In this document: piece by piece, positions 1 through 7,897 of the stretch
Numbering within the stretch: position 1 is the first letter of the stretch
How the letters are laid out: every line of letters begins with the position of its first letter
Assembly: GCA_020833575.1 (NCBI GenBank)
Contig: JAJHRT010000004.1
Coordinates: forward strand, 1-32,296
Source of the DNA: Thermofilum sp.
GTDB lineage: Archaea; Thermoproteota; Thermoprotei; Thermofilales; Thermofilaceae
Direction of reading: 5' to 3'
Length of the DNA: 32,296 nucleotides
Translations under genes and position numbers: made by a program
The notes under the pieces: model-generated
Told to the model about the DNA's origin: nothing
What the model saw: the letters and a program-made list of their open reading frames with translations, nothing else
The model's database searches: none

Positions 1-1363
1 CCAGCCTCAGCGCCTGCTCCGCCCTCGCCAGCTCCCGGGCCAGGTAGGCGGCGTGGCTGGGCATTAGCGCGCTCAGGTTGAGCCTCGAGAGAATCTCCGC
101 CGCGCTTCTCCCCTCTACCACGCCCGCCAGGCTGCCGTCGGGCGCCCGGTGCTCCAGGACTATCCTGCCGCCCTCCACCCTCACGAGGAAGTCCCCCTTG
201 TCGTCGCGGACGAAGGCCCCCAGGCTGCTGCGGAGCTCTTTGCTCAGCAGCTCCTCGGCTCTCGGCCAGTCGTGCTCGTAGATGTGCAGGCTGGCGCTGA
301 CGATCACCAGGTTCCCCAGTGCGACCTCGGCTCCCAGCCTCTCGGAGAGCTCCCTCCTCACGGCGTCCATGAGGCGCAGCAGCCCGTAGGCATTAAGGGG
401 CCAGGCGGCGAAGGCGTCGTGGCTCCTGAAGTACGCGAGCTGGCTGTACACGCCGCCGGACAGGTCGCCCTGGACGACGAGGAGGCACGGCGGGTCGGGG
501 CTGCCCCAGTCCACCTGGAAGTCCCAGGTGATGGCGACGGCCCTCCGGGTTGCGGGGCTGGTCGCCAGCCTCTCCACGAGCTTGGAGAGCTGGTCGCCAG
601 CCTCCCTGTGCGCCCGCAGCCTCGCGCCGTACGTGTAGGCTGCCTCGGCGGAGGGCTCGGCGACGAGCCTCGCGTGCCGCTCCAGCTCGGACTCCGGGAA
701 GTACGCCCTGAGCCTCCCCGCGCTCCCCAGCGCCTCCTCAGCCCTCAGCACCACGAGCGCGCCGAGCAGCTGCTTCTGCCTCTCCCCGTACTCAGAGGGC
801 TTGGTGTAGCCCCACCGCATCACCGCGTCCACGACCTTCACCCAGGCCCTGAGGAGGTCGCTCTCGACGATGTACAGCCCGGCCGCCTGCACGGGCCAGG
901 TGCGCGCCTCAACCTCCCTGAGCTCCAGCCCGACGACCGGCCTCGAGGAGCCGGGCCTGTAGCTCTCGGCAACAGCGCGCCTCAGCGCGTCCCAGTCACC
1001 CCTCCTGTACGCGTCCCTGAGGTCTACCAGCCTCACCTGCTGCAGCAGGGGCTTCAGCTCCTCGAGGGGCCACATCAGCCTGAGGCCCTGAGGCGGCTCG
1101 CCCCTGAACAGCCTCACCAGCGCCTCGCCGCTGTCCGAGAGCTCCGCGCCGAAGACTATCAGAGTGTCGATGCGCGGCTCATGCGCGAGCGTGTGGAGCA
1201 GGTAGTTCACGCCGTAGGACGTGTAGAGAGTGCCGACTGCGTGCACGAGCCCCGCGACACCCATCTCCCTGAGCCTCTCCGCGACCACCTCCTTCCTCGT
1301 CCACAGCGTGACCACCGCGACGTTGCTCTCCGGGTTCAGCACCAGCACGTCCTTCGACGGCAT
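1..1363 (-). CDS. Archaeal thymidylate synthase: MtrA-like N-terminal domain, ThyA core, DUF4346-like C-terminus (partial, runs off the left edge)
   Basis: Hand translation of the minus strand from ATG at 1363: MPSKDVLVLNPESNVAVVTLWTRKEVVAERL...; TS-like core TWDFQVDWGSPDPPCLLVVQGDLSGGVYSQLAYFRSHDAFAAWPLN with catalytic-Cys and RSxD-type motifs, then SASLHIYEHDW; C-terminal ALMPSHAAYLARELARAEQALRL resembles DUF4346/MtrA. Missing from the ORF track because it has no stop in the window. Confidence 0.8.
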   Translation of the reverse strand, partial: MPSKDVLVLNPESNVAVVTLWTRKEVVAERLREMGVAGLVHAVGTLYTSYGVNYLLHTLAHEPRIDTLIVFGAELSDSGEALVRLFRGEPPQGLRLMWPLEELKPLLQQVRLVDLRDAYRRGDWDALRRAVAESYRPGSSRPVVGLELREVEARTWPVQAAGLYIVESDLLRAWVKVVDAVMRWGYTKPSEYGERQKQLLGALVVLRAEEALGSAGRLRAYFPESELERHARLVAEPSAEAAYTYGARLRAHREAGDQLSKLVERLATSPATRRAVAITWDFQVDWGSPDPPCLLVVQGDLSGGVYSQLAYFRSHDAFAAWPLNAYGLLRLMDAVRRELSERLGAEVALGNLVIVSASLHIYEHDWPRAEELLSKELRSSLGAFVRDDKGDFLVRVEGGRIVLEHRAPDGSLAGVVEGRSAAEILSRLNLSALMPSHAAYLARELARAEQALRL

Positions 1364-1436
1364 GCACCCCTCATGCCTTAGCACTAGGCGTGCGCGTATA
1401 ACTAGCTATTAACAATGCGCGCAGTACGTCCGTATG

Positions 1437-1859
1437 CTATACCTCATCCAGCTGTCCTCGGGCTCGCCTCACGGCGACCAGCCACGCTGCGAAGAGCACC
1501 GCGAAGATGATCGCGTAGACTAGAAGCCGTACCTCGCTCACCTGTCTGAGCTCCATCGTGATTATCTCCCTGACGAGGAAGATGAGGGCTGCCTCCACCA
1601 CGATGACGAGGGAGATGCGCTTCTCCTGAACACCTATCACCAGCGTTCTCATCAGGTCTATCGAGACGATCATGAGCAGAGCCTCGTCGAGGAACGTCAC
1701 GAAGTGGGACCGGTCAAAGGTGGCTGTGAAGGCTAGCTCCGCAGCAGTCCCGGCCAGCTTGACCAGGGAGAGCAGGACCGCCACACCGAGCAGAACAGCT
1801 ATTGCTAACTCCAGAGCGGAGATGAACGTGTGAAAGCCCTTGGCCAGGCCACGCTCCAC
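1437..1859 (-). CDS. PsiE-like (phosphate-starvation-inducible E family) membrane protein
   Basis: 140 aa, four hydrophobic segments, PsiE-like spacing (LLMIVSIDLMRTL, LVREIITMEL). Confidence 0.55.
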   Translation of the reverse strand: MERGLAKGFHTFISALELAIAVLLGVAVLLSLVKLAGTAAELAFTATFDRSHFVTFLDEALLMIVSIDLMRTLVIGVQEKRISLVIVVEAALIFLVREIITMELRQVSEVRLLVYAIIFAVLFAAWLVAVRRARGQLDEV

Positions 1860-1974
1860 AGGCGGCGCACTTCCGCTGCGGAATAAATGCTTTTCCAGCG
1901 AACTAGCATTTTAAATAGCAATGGATCGCGCTGAAATCCTCGGGTAGCGCGCTGGAGCGCGGGGTGCAAGTCCA

Positions 1975-2808
1975 GTGGAGAGAAAGTACATCAGGAAGAT
2001 TGGGAAGGAGCTGCCCGCGCTGGGGATGGGGACCTGGGGGATAGGTGGCGGCTTCTGGACCCCGGACAGGAGCAGGGATGGGGAGTGGGTTCTCGTCCTG
2101 CGCAGAGGCATAGAGCTGGGAGCCTCGCTCATAGACACCGCGGAGATGTACGGCGGCGGGCACTCTGAGGAGCTTGTAGGCGAGGCCATCAGGGGCTTCC
2201 CCAGGGAGGAGGTCTTCGTGATCACGAAGGTCTGGCCTACTCACGCGCGGCGCGACGACGTCCTGAGGAGCGCGGAGGCCAGCGCGCGGAGGCTGGGCAC
2301 GTACATCGACCTCTACCTGATCCACTGGCCGCCCACCGACGTGCCGCTCTGCGAGACGATGCGCGCGCTGGAGGAGGTGGTGGCAAGGGGGCTCGCCAGG
2401 TTCATCGGGGTCAGCAACTTCGGCCTGGAGCTCATCGAGGAGGCTAGGAGCTGCCTGAGCAGGGAGGACGTGGTGGCTGTCGAGAACAAGTTCAGCCTCC
2501 TCGACAGGCGGGACGAAAAAACAGTCGTCCCCTACACGGAGAGGGAGGGCATGGCGTACATCGCCTACTCCCCCCTCGAGGAGGGCTCGCTGGCCAGGGA
2601 CCCCTTCCTCGCCGCTGTGGGCGCGAAGTACGGGAAGACCGCGGCGCAGGTTGCTCTGAACTGGCTCATCCGCTTCCCCTCGGTCATACCCATACCGAAG
2701 GCGGGCAACCTGAGGCACCTCGAGGAGAACCTGGGGGCTGTCGGCTGGAGGCTTAGCGACGAGGACTGGAGGATGATCTCCGAGAAGTACAGGTGGCTCC
2801 CCGCGTAG
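1975..2808 (+). CDS. Aldo/keto reductase
   Basis: 277 aa; GMGTWGIGG, LIDTAEMYGGGHSEELVGEAI, YLIHWP, IGVSNF, IPIPKAGNLRHLEENLGA are AKR signatures; GTG start. Confidence 0.9.
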   Translation: MERKYIRKIGKELPALGMGTWGIGGGFWTPDRSRDGEWVLVLRRGIELGASLIDTAEMYGGGHSEELVGEAIRGFPREEVFVITKVWPTHARRDDVLRSAEASARRLGTYIDLYLIHWPPTDVPLCETMRALEEVVARGLARFIGVSNFGLELIEEARSCLSREDVVAVENKFSLLDRRDEKTVVPYTEREGMAYIAYSPLEEGSLARDPFLAAVGAKYGKTAAQVALNWLIRFPSVIPIPKAGNLRHLEENLGAVGWRLSDEDWRMISEKYRWLPA

Positions 2809-2813
2809 GCGCG

Positions 2814-3446
2814 CTAGACGTGCTCGAGCGGCTTCAGGCAATCAGGCGGGACCCGGCGGACCAGGTAGACGGTTTTGCCGCCCTTGAAGACGCGAAGGCC
2901 CCTCTTCTTCAGGCAGAGGGGGTCCACGGCTAGCACCACAGGGTCCGGGAACCTCCTGGCCCTCTCCAGGGCGTCCTCCAGGCTGGTCGTCAAGTGGACG
3001 TAGAGCCTCTTCATGGGTAGCAGGCCCACCGAGAGTATGCTGTCGAGCCTCGACCTGGACGTGCCGTGGTACAGCGGCTGAGCTGGGTACTCCACCTCGT
3101 ACCTTATGCGGACGGGGATTGAGTGCCCGTAGCGAGCCCGGATGGCCGAGCCAGCGACCTCGAACCTGCCCTTCGGGTCGAGCTCCGCTACGGCTCTCAC
3201 GTGCTCCTCCCCCACCCACTGGTGGCCAAGCCTCCTCAAGGCCTCCGCCAGCTCCTCGATCCCCACAAAGCCCTGGGGGTCGAGCCTGAGGCCTCCCGCT
3301 TCCGGGAAGTGCCTGAGCAGGCCGCTCATCAGCTTGCTCAGCCTCTCCCTGCTGCGCCCGTCCAGCAGGAGCTCCGCCGGCACGCCGCAGTGGCTCCGCT
3401 CCTCGGTGAAGCAGCCGCAGACCCTGCACCTGTAGATAGGCTTCAC
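2814..3446 (-). CDS. kptA: RNA 2'-phosphotransferase (Tpt1/KptA family) with N-terminal Cys-rich motif
   Basis: LSKLMSGLLRHFPEAGGLRLDPQGFVGIEELAEALR, RARYGHSIPV, LYHGTSRSRLDSILSVGLLPMKRLYVHLTTSLEDA. Confidence 0.92.
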   Translation of the reverse strand: MKPIYRCRVCGCFTEERSHCGVPAELLLDGRSRERLSKLMSGLLRHFPEAGGLRLDPQGFVGIEELAEALRRLGHQWVGEEHVRAVAELDPKGRFEVAGSAIRARYGHSIPVRIRYEVEYPAQPLYHGTSRSRLDSILSVGLLPMKRLYVHLTTSLEDALERARRFPDPVVLAVDPLCLKKRGLRVFKGGKTVYLVRRVPPDCLKPLEHV

Positions 3447-3500
3447 GGGGGGAGTTTGGGAAGAGCGATAAATAGGGCTGCCGCACCCATCCCAGGGGCG

Positions 3501-4727
3501 GTGTTGCTGAGCAAGCCTAACGCAAGGCTCTGCAGCCAGTGCAAGGGGTCCAGGAGGCTCTGCGGCCTCCCTGAGTGCCCGATACTAGTCAGGGTGCGGC
3601 AGCAGCTGAAGCTCGAGAAGCTTAGAGAGACCAGGACGCTCTACTCGCCCACACCGCCCTCGGTCCTCGTGGGCGAGCACGGCTACCCGCGCGTGCGCGC
3701 TGGCGTCAACCTCCCAGCGCTGGGCAGCGAGGACCCGAGACTCTTCGAGGACCCCGGCGCGTGGTGGGGGCGCCTCAGCCTTTACGACATCATACGGCTC
3801 AGGGCTGGGCTCGTTTTCTCCTACAGCGTATCGCACGTGAAGGCCGCCGGCAAGCTGAGCGAGGCTGTGCAGGAGGCAGCCCTCTCCCTCAAGCCCGTGG
3901 ACTCGGAGGCCGTCTTCAGGAGGCCGCCGACCCCGAGGCTCACCTTCGACCCCCTGCTCAAGCCTGTGGGGCCGTCAGCGCCCGTGGAGCAGCTGCGCGT
4001 AGTGGGGAACCCTGCCATCCCGCGCCGCGTGGACCAGCTTGTCCTGGACAGGGTGAAGGCGGGCCGCGCCCTCGTGGAGCTCTACGAGCACGGGTACGAT
4101 GTCTACTACCTGCAGCGACTCCTCTCGGCCGGGGTGCTGGGGGTCGAGAAGAGGCTGGTCCCCACGAGGTGGGCGATCACCGCTGTGGACAAGCTCCTGG
4201 GCGACTACCTCCTCGGCAAGCTCCGCGACAAGCCGCCCCTTCAGGGCTACGAGGTCTACCACTCGAGCTACATCGGGAACAGGTACACCCTGGTCCTCAT
4301 GCCGCGGCCGTGGTCGATGGAGATGGTGGAGGTGTGGATGCCGCACAGCGTGTGGGTGCCCGGGGAGCAAGCCCAGGTGTACACGGTCCACGAGTGGAGT
4401 GACGGGAGGCCCTCGGCGGAGGATGGAGGCTACCAGGCGATCAGGTTCGCTGTGCTGGAGGAGCTGAGCAAGCGCGGGAGGCAGGCCTCGGTCCTCGCCG
4501 TCAGGGAGATCACGCCCGAGTACTTCGCCCCCGTGGGGAACTGGCAGATCAGGGAGGGGGTGAGGAACGCCTTGAGGAGGGGGCCCGTCAAGGCCTCCAC
4601 GCTGGAGGAAGCTCTCGAGGTCGCGGCGGGACTTCTGCTCACCCCTCTCCGCGAGATCCTGAGCCGCAGCGTGCTGCTCAGGCACCTAAAGGTGCAGAGG
4701 GGGCTGGAGGAGTTCCTAGAGGCCTGA
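3501..4727 (+). CDS. nreA: Nre family DNA repair protein (NreA-like) with C-terminal PIP-box-like motif
   Basis: From GTG 3501: LLSKPNARLCSQCKGSRRLCGLPECPIL..., VGEHGYPRVRAGVNLP, conserved EVYHSSYIGNRYTLVLMPRPWSMEMVEVWMP; ends QRGLEEFLEA. The track start at 3123 lies inside kptA on the other strand and is not used. Confidence 0.82.
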   Translation: MLLSKPNARLCSQCKGSRRLCGLPECPILVRVRQQLKLEKLRETRTLYSPTPPSVLVGEHGYPRVRAGVNLPALGSEDPRLFEDPGAWWGRLSLYDIIRLRAGLVFSYSVSHVKAAGKLSEAVQEAALSLKPVDSEAVFRRPPTPRLTFDPLLKPVGPSAPVEQLRVVGNPAIPRRVDQLVLDRVKAGRALVELYEHGYDVYYLQRLLSAGVLGVEKRLVPTRWAITAVDKLLGDYLLGKLRDKPPLQGYEVYHSSYIGNRYTLVLMPRPWSMEMVEVWMPHSVWVPGEQAQVYTVHEWSDGRPSAEDGGYQAIRFAVLEELSKRGRQASVLAVREITPEYFAPVGNWQIREGVRNALRRGPVKASTLEEALEVAAGLLLTPLREILSRSVLLRHLKVQRGLEEFLEA

Positions 4728-5513
4728 AGTGGCTACGCGCAGCACGTTAGCAGTGAGCCTGGCCGCTGTCTCCAGGTCCGGCTTCACGATAACCTCTGCT
4801 GAGACATAGCCGGTGTACCCTGTGTCGGCGAGCGCGGCCAGTATGCTGCCGAAGTTGAGGTGGCCCAGCCCCGGCGCGAGCCTGTTGCTGTCGGCGATGT
4901 GGAAGTGGCCTATCCTCGTGCCCGCCTGCCTTATCGAGTCCTCGACCACGCGCTCCTCGATGTTCATGTGGAACGTGTCGAGCAGAAGGTAGAGTGCTCC
5001 GCAGCCGATCTCGTCGAGCAGCCTCAAGCCGTCCGCCACCGTGTTCACGAGCCTGCTCTCGTACCTGTTCAGCGGCTCGAGGAAAAGCCTGACCCCCTGG
5101 CGCTCCGCGTGCGCGCAGAGCTCCGCCAGCTGCCCCTTGAGGAGCTCGTACGCCGCCTCGAGGCTGGGCGCCTCATCCCCCCTCCCCCTGATCAGGCCTA
5201 TTATCACGCCGCCCGCCCCCACGCGCGCCGCAGCGTCGATGAGCTGCTTCAGCCTCTCCTGCGCGCGCCCGCGGACGCCCGGGTCGGGGTGCGTGAGGCT
5301 TAGCCCGTAGTGCAGGAAGTTCAGGCCTGTGCCCACGGCGGGGATCTCTAGCGAGTACTCCTTCGCCATAGCCGCCGAGAATACAAGCTGCTCGGGTTCA
5401 AGCACAGAGACCTCTACACCGTCGAAGTCGAGCCCCTTCAGGATCGCTAGCACCTTCGCGAAGTCCTCCTTTGCCACGGCCTCGAACCTGGCCTTTACGG
5501 GTGTGGCGACCAT
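4716..5513 (-). CDS. iolO: Sugar isomerase/epimerase TIM barrel, IolO (5-dehydro-L-gluconate epimerase)-like
   Basis: AVGTGLNFLHYGLSLTHPDPGVRGRAQERL, GGVIIGLIRGRGDE, LEPLNRYESRLVNTVADGLRLL, LLLDTFHMNIEE, GHFHIADSNRLAPGLGHLNFGS. ATG 5513 preferred over GTG 5534. Confidence 0.7.
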   Translation of the reverse strand: MVATPVKARFEAVAKEDFAKVLAILKGLDFDGVEVSVLEPEQLVFSAAMAKEYSLEIPAVGTGLNFLHYGLSLTHPDPGVRGRAQERLKQLIDAAARVGAGGVIIGLIRGRGDEAPSLEAAYELLKGQLAELCAHAERQGVRLFLEPLNRYESRLVNTVADGLRLLDEIGCGALYLLLDTFHMNIEERVVEDSIRQAGTRIGHFHIADSNRLAPGLGHLNFGSILAALADTGYTGYVSAEVIVKPDLETAARLTANVLRVATSGL

Positions 5514-5540
5514 TGCTGCTTTAAAGCGCGGCACAGCAAC

Positions 5541-5560
5541 CCCCGGGATTCCCCGGGAAT
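5541..5560. promoter_or_regulatory. Candidate operator: two tandem 10-bp units CCCCGGGATT / CCCCGGGAAT
   Basis: Direct reading; lies between iolO-like (-) and iolM-like (+), between a minus-strand TATA-like TTAAATT and the expected iolO TSS. Confidence 0.4.
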
Positions 5561-5608
5561 TTAACGCAGGCTTACTAACGCGGCGTACTACAAGCCCCTA
5601 GCTGGAGA

Positions 5609-5616
5609 ATTATAAA
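5609..5616 (+). promoter_or_regulatory. TATA box candidate (ATTATAAA) for the iolM-like gene
   Basis: AT-rich hexamer in GC-rich intergenic DNA upstream of the ORF. Confidence 0.45.
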
Positions 5617-5667
5617 CCTTCCCCATCCCGGTTATAAGGAGTTTTATGAGCTAGGAGCTCGACGAGC

Positions 5668-6873
5668 ATGCCCACGATGAGGGCTGCAATAGTTAGCGCG
5701 GACTTCGCACCCAGACCGGGCTACAAGCTGACGGAGGCCGAGATGCGAACTCGCAAGGTGAGAGAGGGAAGCAAGGTCTGGAGGAACCCGAAGCTCGTCC
5801 TCAGGACTGACTACCCTGTGCCTGAGCCAAAGCCCGACGAGGTGCTAATCCGCGTGAAGGCCGTCGGCATCTGCGGCAGCGATATTCACTTCCTGGAGAC
5901 GGACAGCGAGGGCTACATCATATACCCCGGCCTCACGCGCTTCCCAGTCGTCATCGGGCACGAGTTCAGTGGTGTTGTCGAGAAGGTGGGCGCCGCCGTC
6001 AAGACGCTGAAGCCAGGCGACATGGTGACCTCGGAGGAGATGTTCTGGTGCGGCGAGTGCGATGCGTGCCGCAGCGTGGACTTCAACCACTGCACCAGGC
6101 TCAATGACCCAGCTGACCTGGAGTACGGGGAGCTCGGCTTCACGCACGATGGCGCTATGGCTGACTACGTGGTGGTCAAGGCGAAGTACGTCTGGAAGAT
6201 AGACTCGCTGCTCGAGGCCTACAAGAGTGAGGAGAAGGCGTTCGAGGCCGGGAGCCTGGTCGAGCCCACGAGCGTCGCGTACCACGCGATGTTCACGCGC
6301 GCCGGGGGGTTCAAGCCGGGTAGCTACGTGGTTGTTTGGGGCGCAGGGCCCATCGGCCTCGCGGCAATATCCCTGGCGAGGGCTGCCGGAGCCGGGAAGA
6401 TAATCGCGTTCGAGGTCAGCCCCGTGAGGAGGGAGCTCGCGAAGAAGGTCGGTGCAGACTACGTGTTCAACCCTGTGGAGCTCAGGAAGAACGGGGTTGA
6501 GCCCTGGGAGAAGATCATGGAGGTTACCGGAGGGAACGGCGCCGAAATGCACGTCGAGGCGGCTGGCGCGCCCGAGCACACACTGCCGCAGATGCAGAGG
6601 AGCCTGGCGATAGACGGGAAGATAGCCTGGATTGGCCGCGCGCCGCAGGAGGTCCCGATATACCTCGAGGTCTTCCAGGTGAGGAGGGGGCAGCTGTTCG
6701 GGAGCCAGGGCCACTCGGGCTTCGGCAACTTCAGGAATGTTATCAGGCTGATGGCGGCGGGCAAGATAGACATGACACAGATTATCACGTCCAGGTTCAG
6801 CCTTGACGACGTCTACAAGGCCTTCGAGAGAGCCCACCAGAGGATCGACGGGAAGATAACAATTAAACCTTAA
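5668..6873 (+). CDS. iolM: Zn-dependent medium-chain dehydrogenase, IolM (scyllo-inosose 3-dehydrogenase)-like
   Basis: CGICGSDIHFLETDSEGYIIYPGLTRFPVVIGHEFSGVVEKVG, structural Zn motif CGECDACRSVDFNHC, AGSLVEPTSVAYHAMF, GAGPIGLAA, EVFQVRRGQLFGSQGHSGFGNF. ATG 5677 is an alternative start. Confidence 0.75.
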   Translation: MPTMRAAIVSADFAPRPGYKLTEAEMRTRKVREGSKVWRNPKLVLRTDYPVPEPKPDEVLIRVKAVGICGSDIHFLETDSEGYIIYPGLTRFPVVIGHEFSGVVEKVGAAVKTLKPGDMVTSEEMFWCGECDACRSVDFNHCTRLNDPADLEYGELGFTHDGAMADYVVVKAKYVWKIDSLLEAYKSEEKAFEAGSLVEPTSVAYHAMFTRAGGFKPGSYVVVWGAGPIGLAAISLARAAGAGKIIAFEVSPVRRELAKKVGADYVFNPVELRKNGVEPWEKIMEVTGGNGAEMHVEAAGAPEHTLPQMQRSLAIDGKIAWIGRAPQEVPIYLEVFQVRRGQLFGSQGHSGFGNFRNVIRLMAAGKIDMTQIITSRFSLDDVYKAFERAHQRIDGKITIKP

Positions 6874-6910
6874 GAGTGAAAACTTAAATACGCATGGTTC
6901 GGTATGACAG

Positions 6911-7831
6911 GTGGATAGCATGGTGGAGTACGAGTCCAGGTTCGCGAGACCTGTCTACAACAAGTTCGGAGAGAAAATCTACCTCGACCAGATGACGATG
7001 GCCGAGCTGCTCGAGAGAGTGAAGAAGAACGACATAGTCTTCGTCCCCTGCGGCTCGACGGAGTCGCACGGCCTCGCGCAGGCAATAGGAGAGGACACGC
7101 TCATCGGGACCTACATCGCGGAGAGAGTGGCCTTCGAGACCGGCGCGACCGTGGCGCCGCCGATCTTCTACGGCAGCCACCCGAGCCACCACTACGGCAT
7201 GCCCGGGACGATACCCATCAAGAAGGAGGCCTACATCGACTACGTGACCAGCGTGGTGAAGTGGTTAAGCAACGCCGGCTTCAAGAAGATAATTCTCTTC
7301 AACAGCCACGGCCAGGAGTACGTGCTGCCGATAGTGAAGGACAAGGCAATCATCGAGGAGGGGGTGAAGGCGCTCATCATAGTTACGAGCTGGTGGCGCT
7401 GGGCTGTGGACAAGCTCCAGGTGGGCACTGAGCTCAAGCCGGGTCTCTTCATCGAGACCCCGTTCATCCACGCGGATGAAGTTGAGGCGAGCGTGCTCTG
7501 GTACGTGGCGCCGAAGCTGATCGACCCCTCTAAGCTGAAGGAGTCTGACGCCGAGAAAATGGTGGGGGTCATACCGGACAAGTGGATCGACAAGGCTGGC
7601 AACGTGTACAACCGCCCGCTCGCCTGGTACGACGTGAGCGCTTACATGGAGATACACCACTACCCGAAGGGGAGCGTAGGCTACCCGAGCAAGGCGAGCA
7701 GGGAGAAGGGCGAGGTGATCGTGGAGACCGCGGTCCAGCGGCTCATCGAGTTTGTGGAGTGGCTGCACAAGACGTACCCGCCGGGAGTCGTGCCGCAGGT
7801 CTGGCCCAACCCAGGCGACTTCAAGTACTGA
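6911..7831 (+). CDS. iolN: Creatininase-superfamily hydrolase, IolN (3-dehydro-scyllo-inosose hydrolase)-like
   Basis: FVPCGSTESHG, IFYGSHPSHHYGMPGTIPI, IILFNSHGQEY, FIHADEVEASV, EIHHYPKGSVGYPSKASREKG; likely start ATG 6920; upstream TATA-like CTTAAATA. Confidence 0.72.
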   Translation: MDSMVEYESRFARPVYNKFGEKIYLDQMTMAELLERVKKNDIVFVPCGSTESHGLAQAIGEDTLIGTYIAERVAFETGATVAPPIFYGSHPSHHYGMPGTIPIKKEAYIDYVTSVVKWLSNAGFKKIILFNSHGQEYVLPIVKDKAIIEEGVKALIIVTSWWRWAVDKLQVGTELKPGLFIETPFIHADEVEASVLWYVAPKLIDPSKLKESDAEKMVGVIPDKWIDKAGNVYNRPLAWYDVSAYMEIHHYPKGSVGYPSKASREKGEVIVETAVQRLIEFVEWLHKTYPPGVVPQVWPNPGDFKY

Positions 7832-7834
7832 CCC

Positions 7835-7874
7835 CCGGTAAACCATTCTTTTTTCGCGTAAAGCATTTTACCGG
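7835..7874. repeat. Inverted repeat CCGGTAAA-N24-TTTACCGG enclosing a T6 tract
   Basis: Arms 7835-7842 and 7867-7874, perfect 8 bp; CTTTTTT inside the loop. Confidence 0.5.
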
Positions 7875-7897
7875 TTATACTGCAGAGGGCGAGCGCT

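Noticed and set aside
149-1381. 410-aa plus-strand ORF
   Set aside because: Antisense to the thymidylate synthase gene; Pro/Leu/Arg-rich composition typical of GC-rich mirror ORFs, no recognisable motif.
1903-2841. 312-aa minus-strand ORF
   Set aside because: Mirror ORF of the aldo/keto reductase.
5845-6921. 358-aa minus-strand ORF
   Set aside because: Mirror ORF of the IolM-like dehydrogenase; no family signature.
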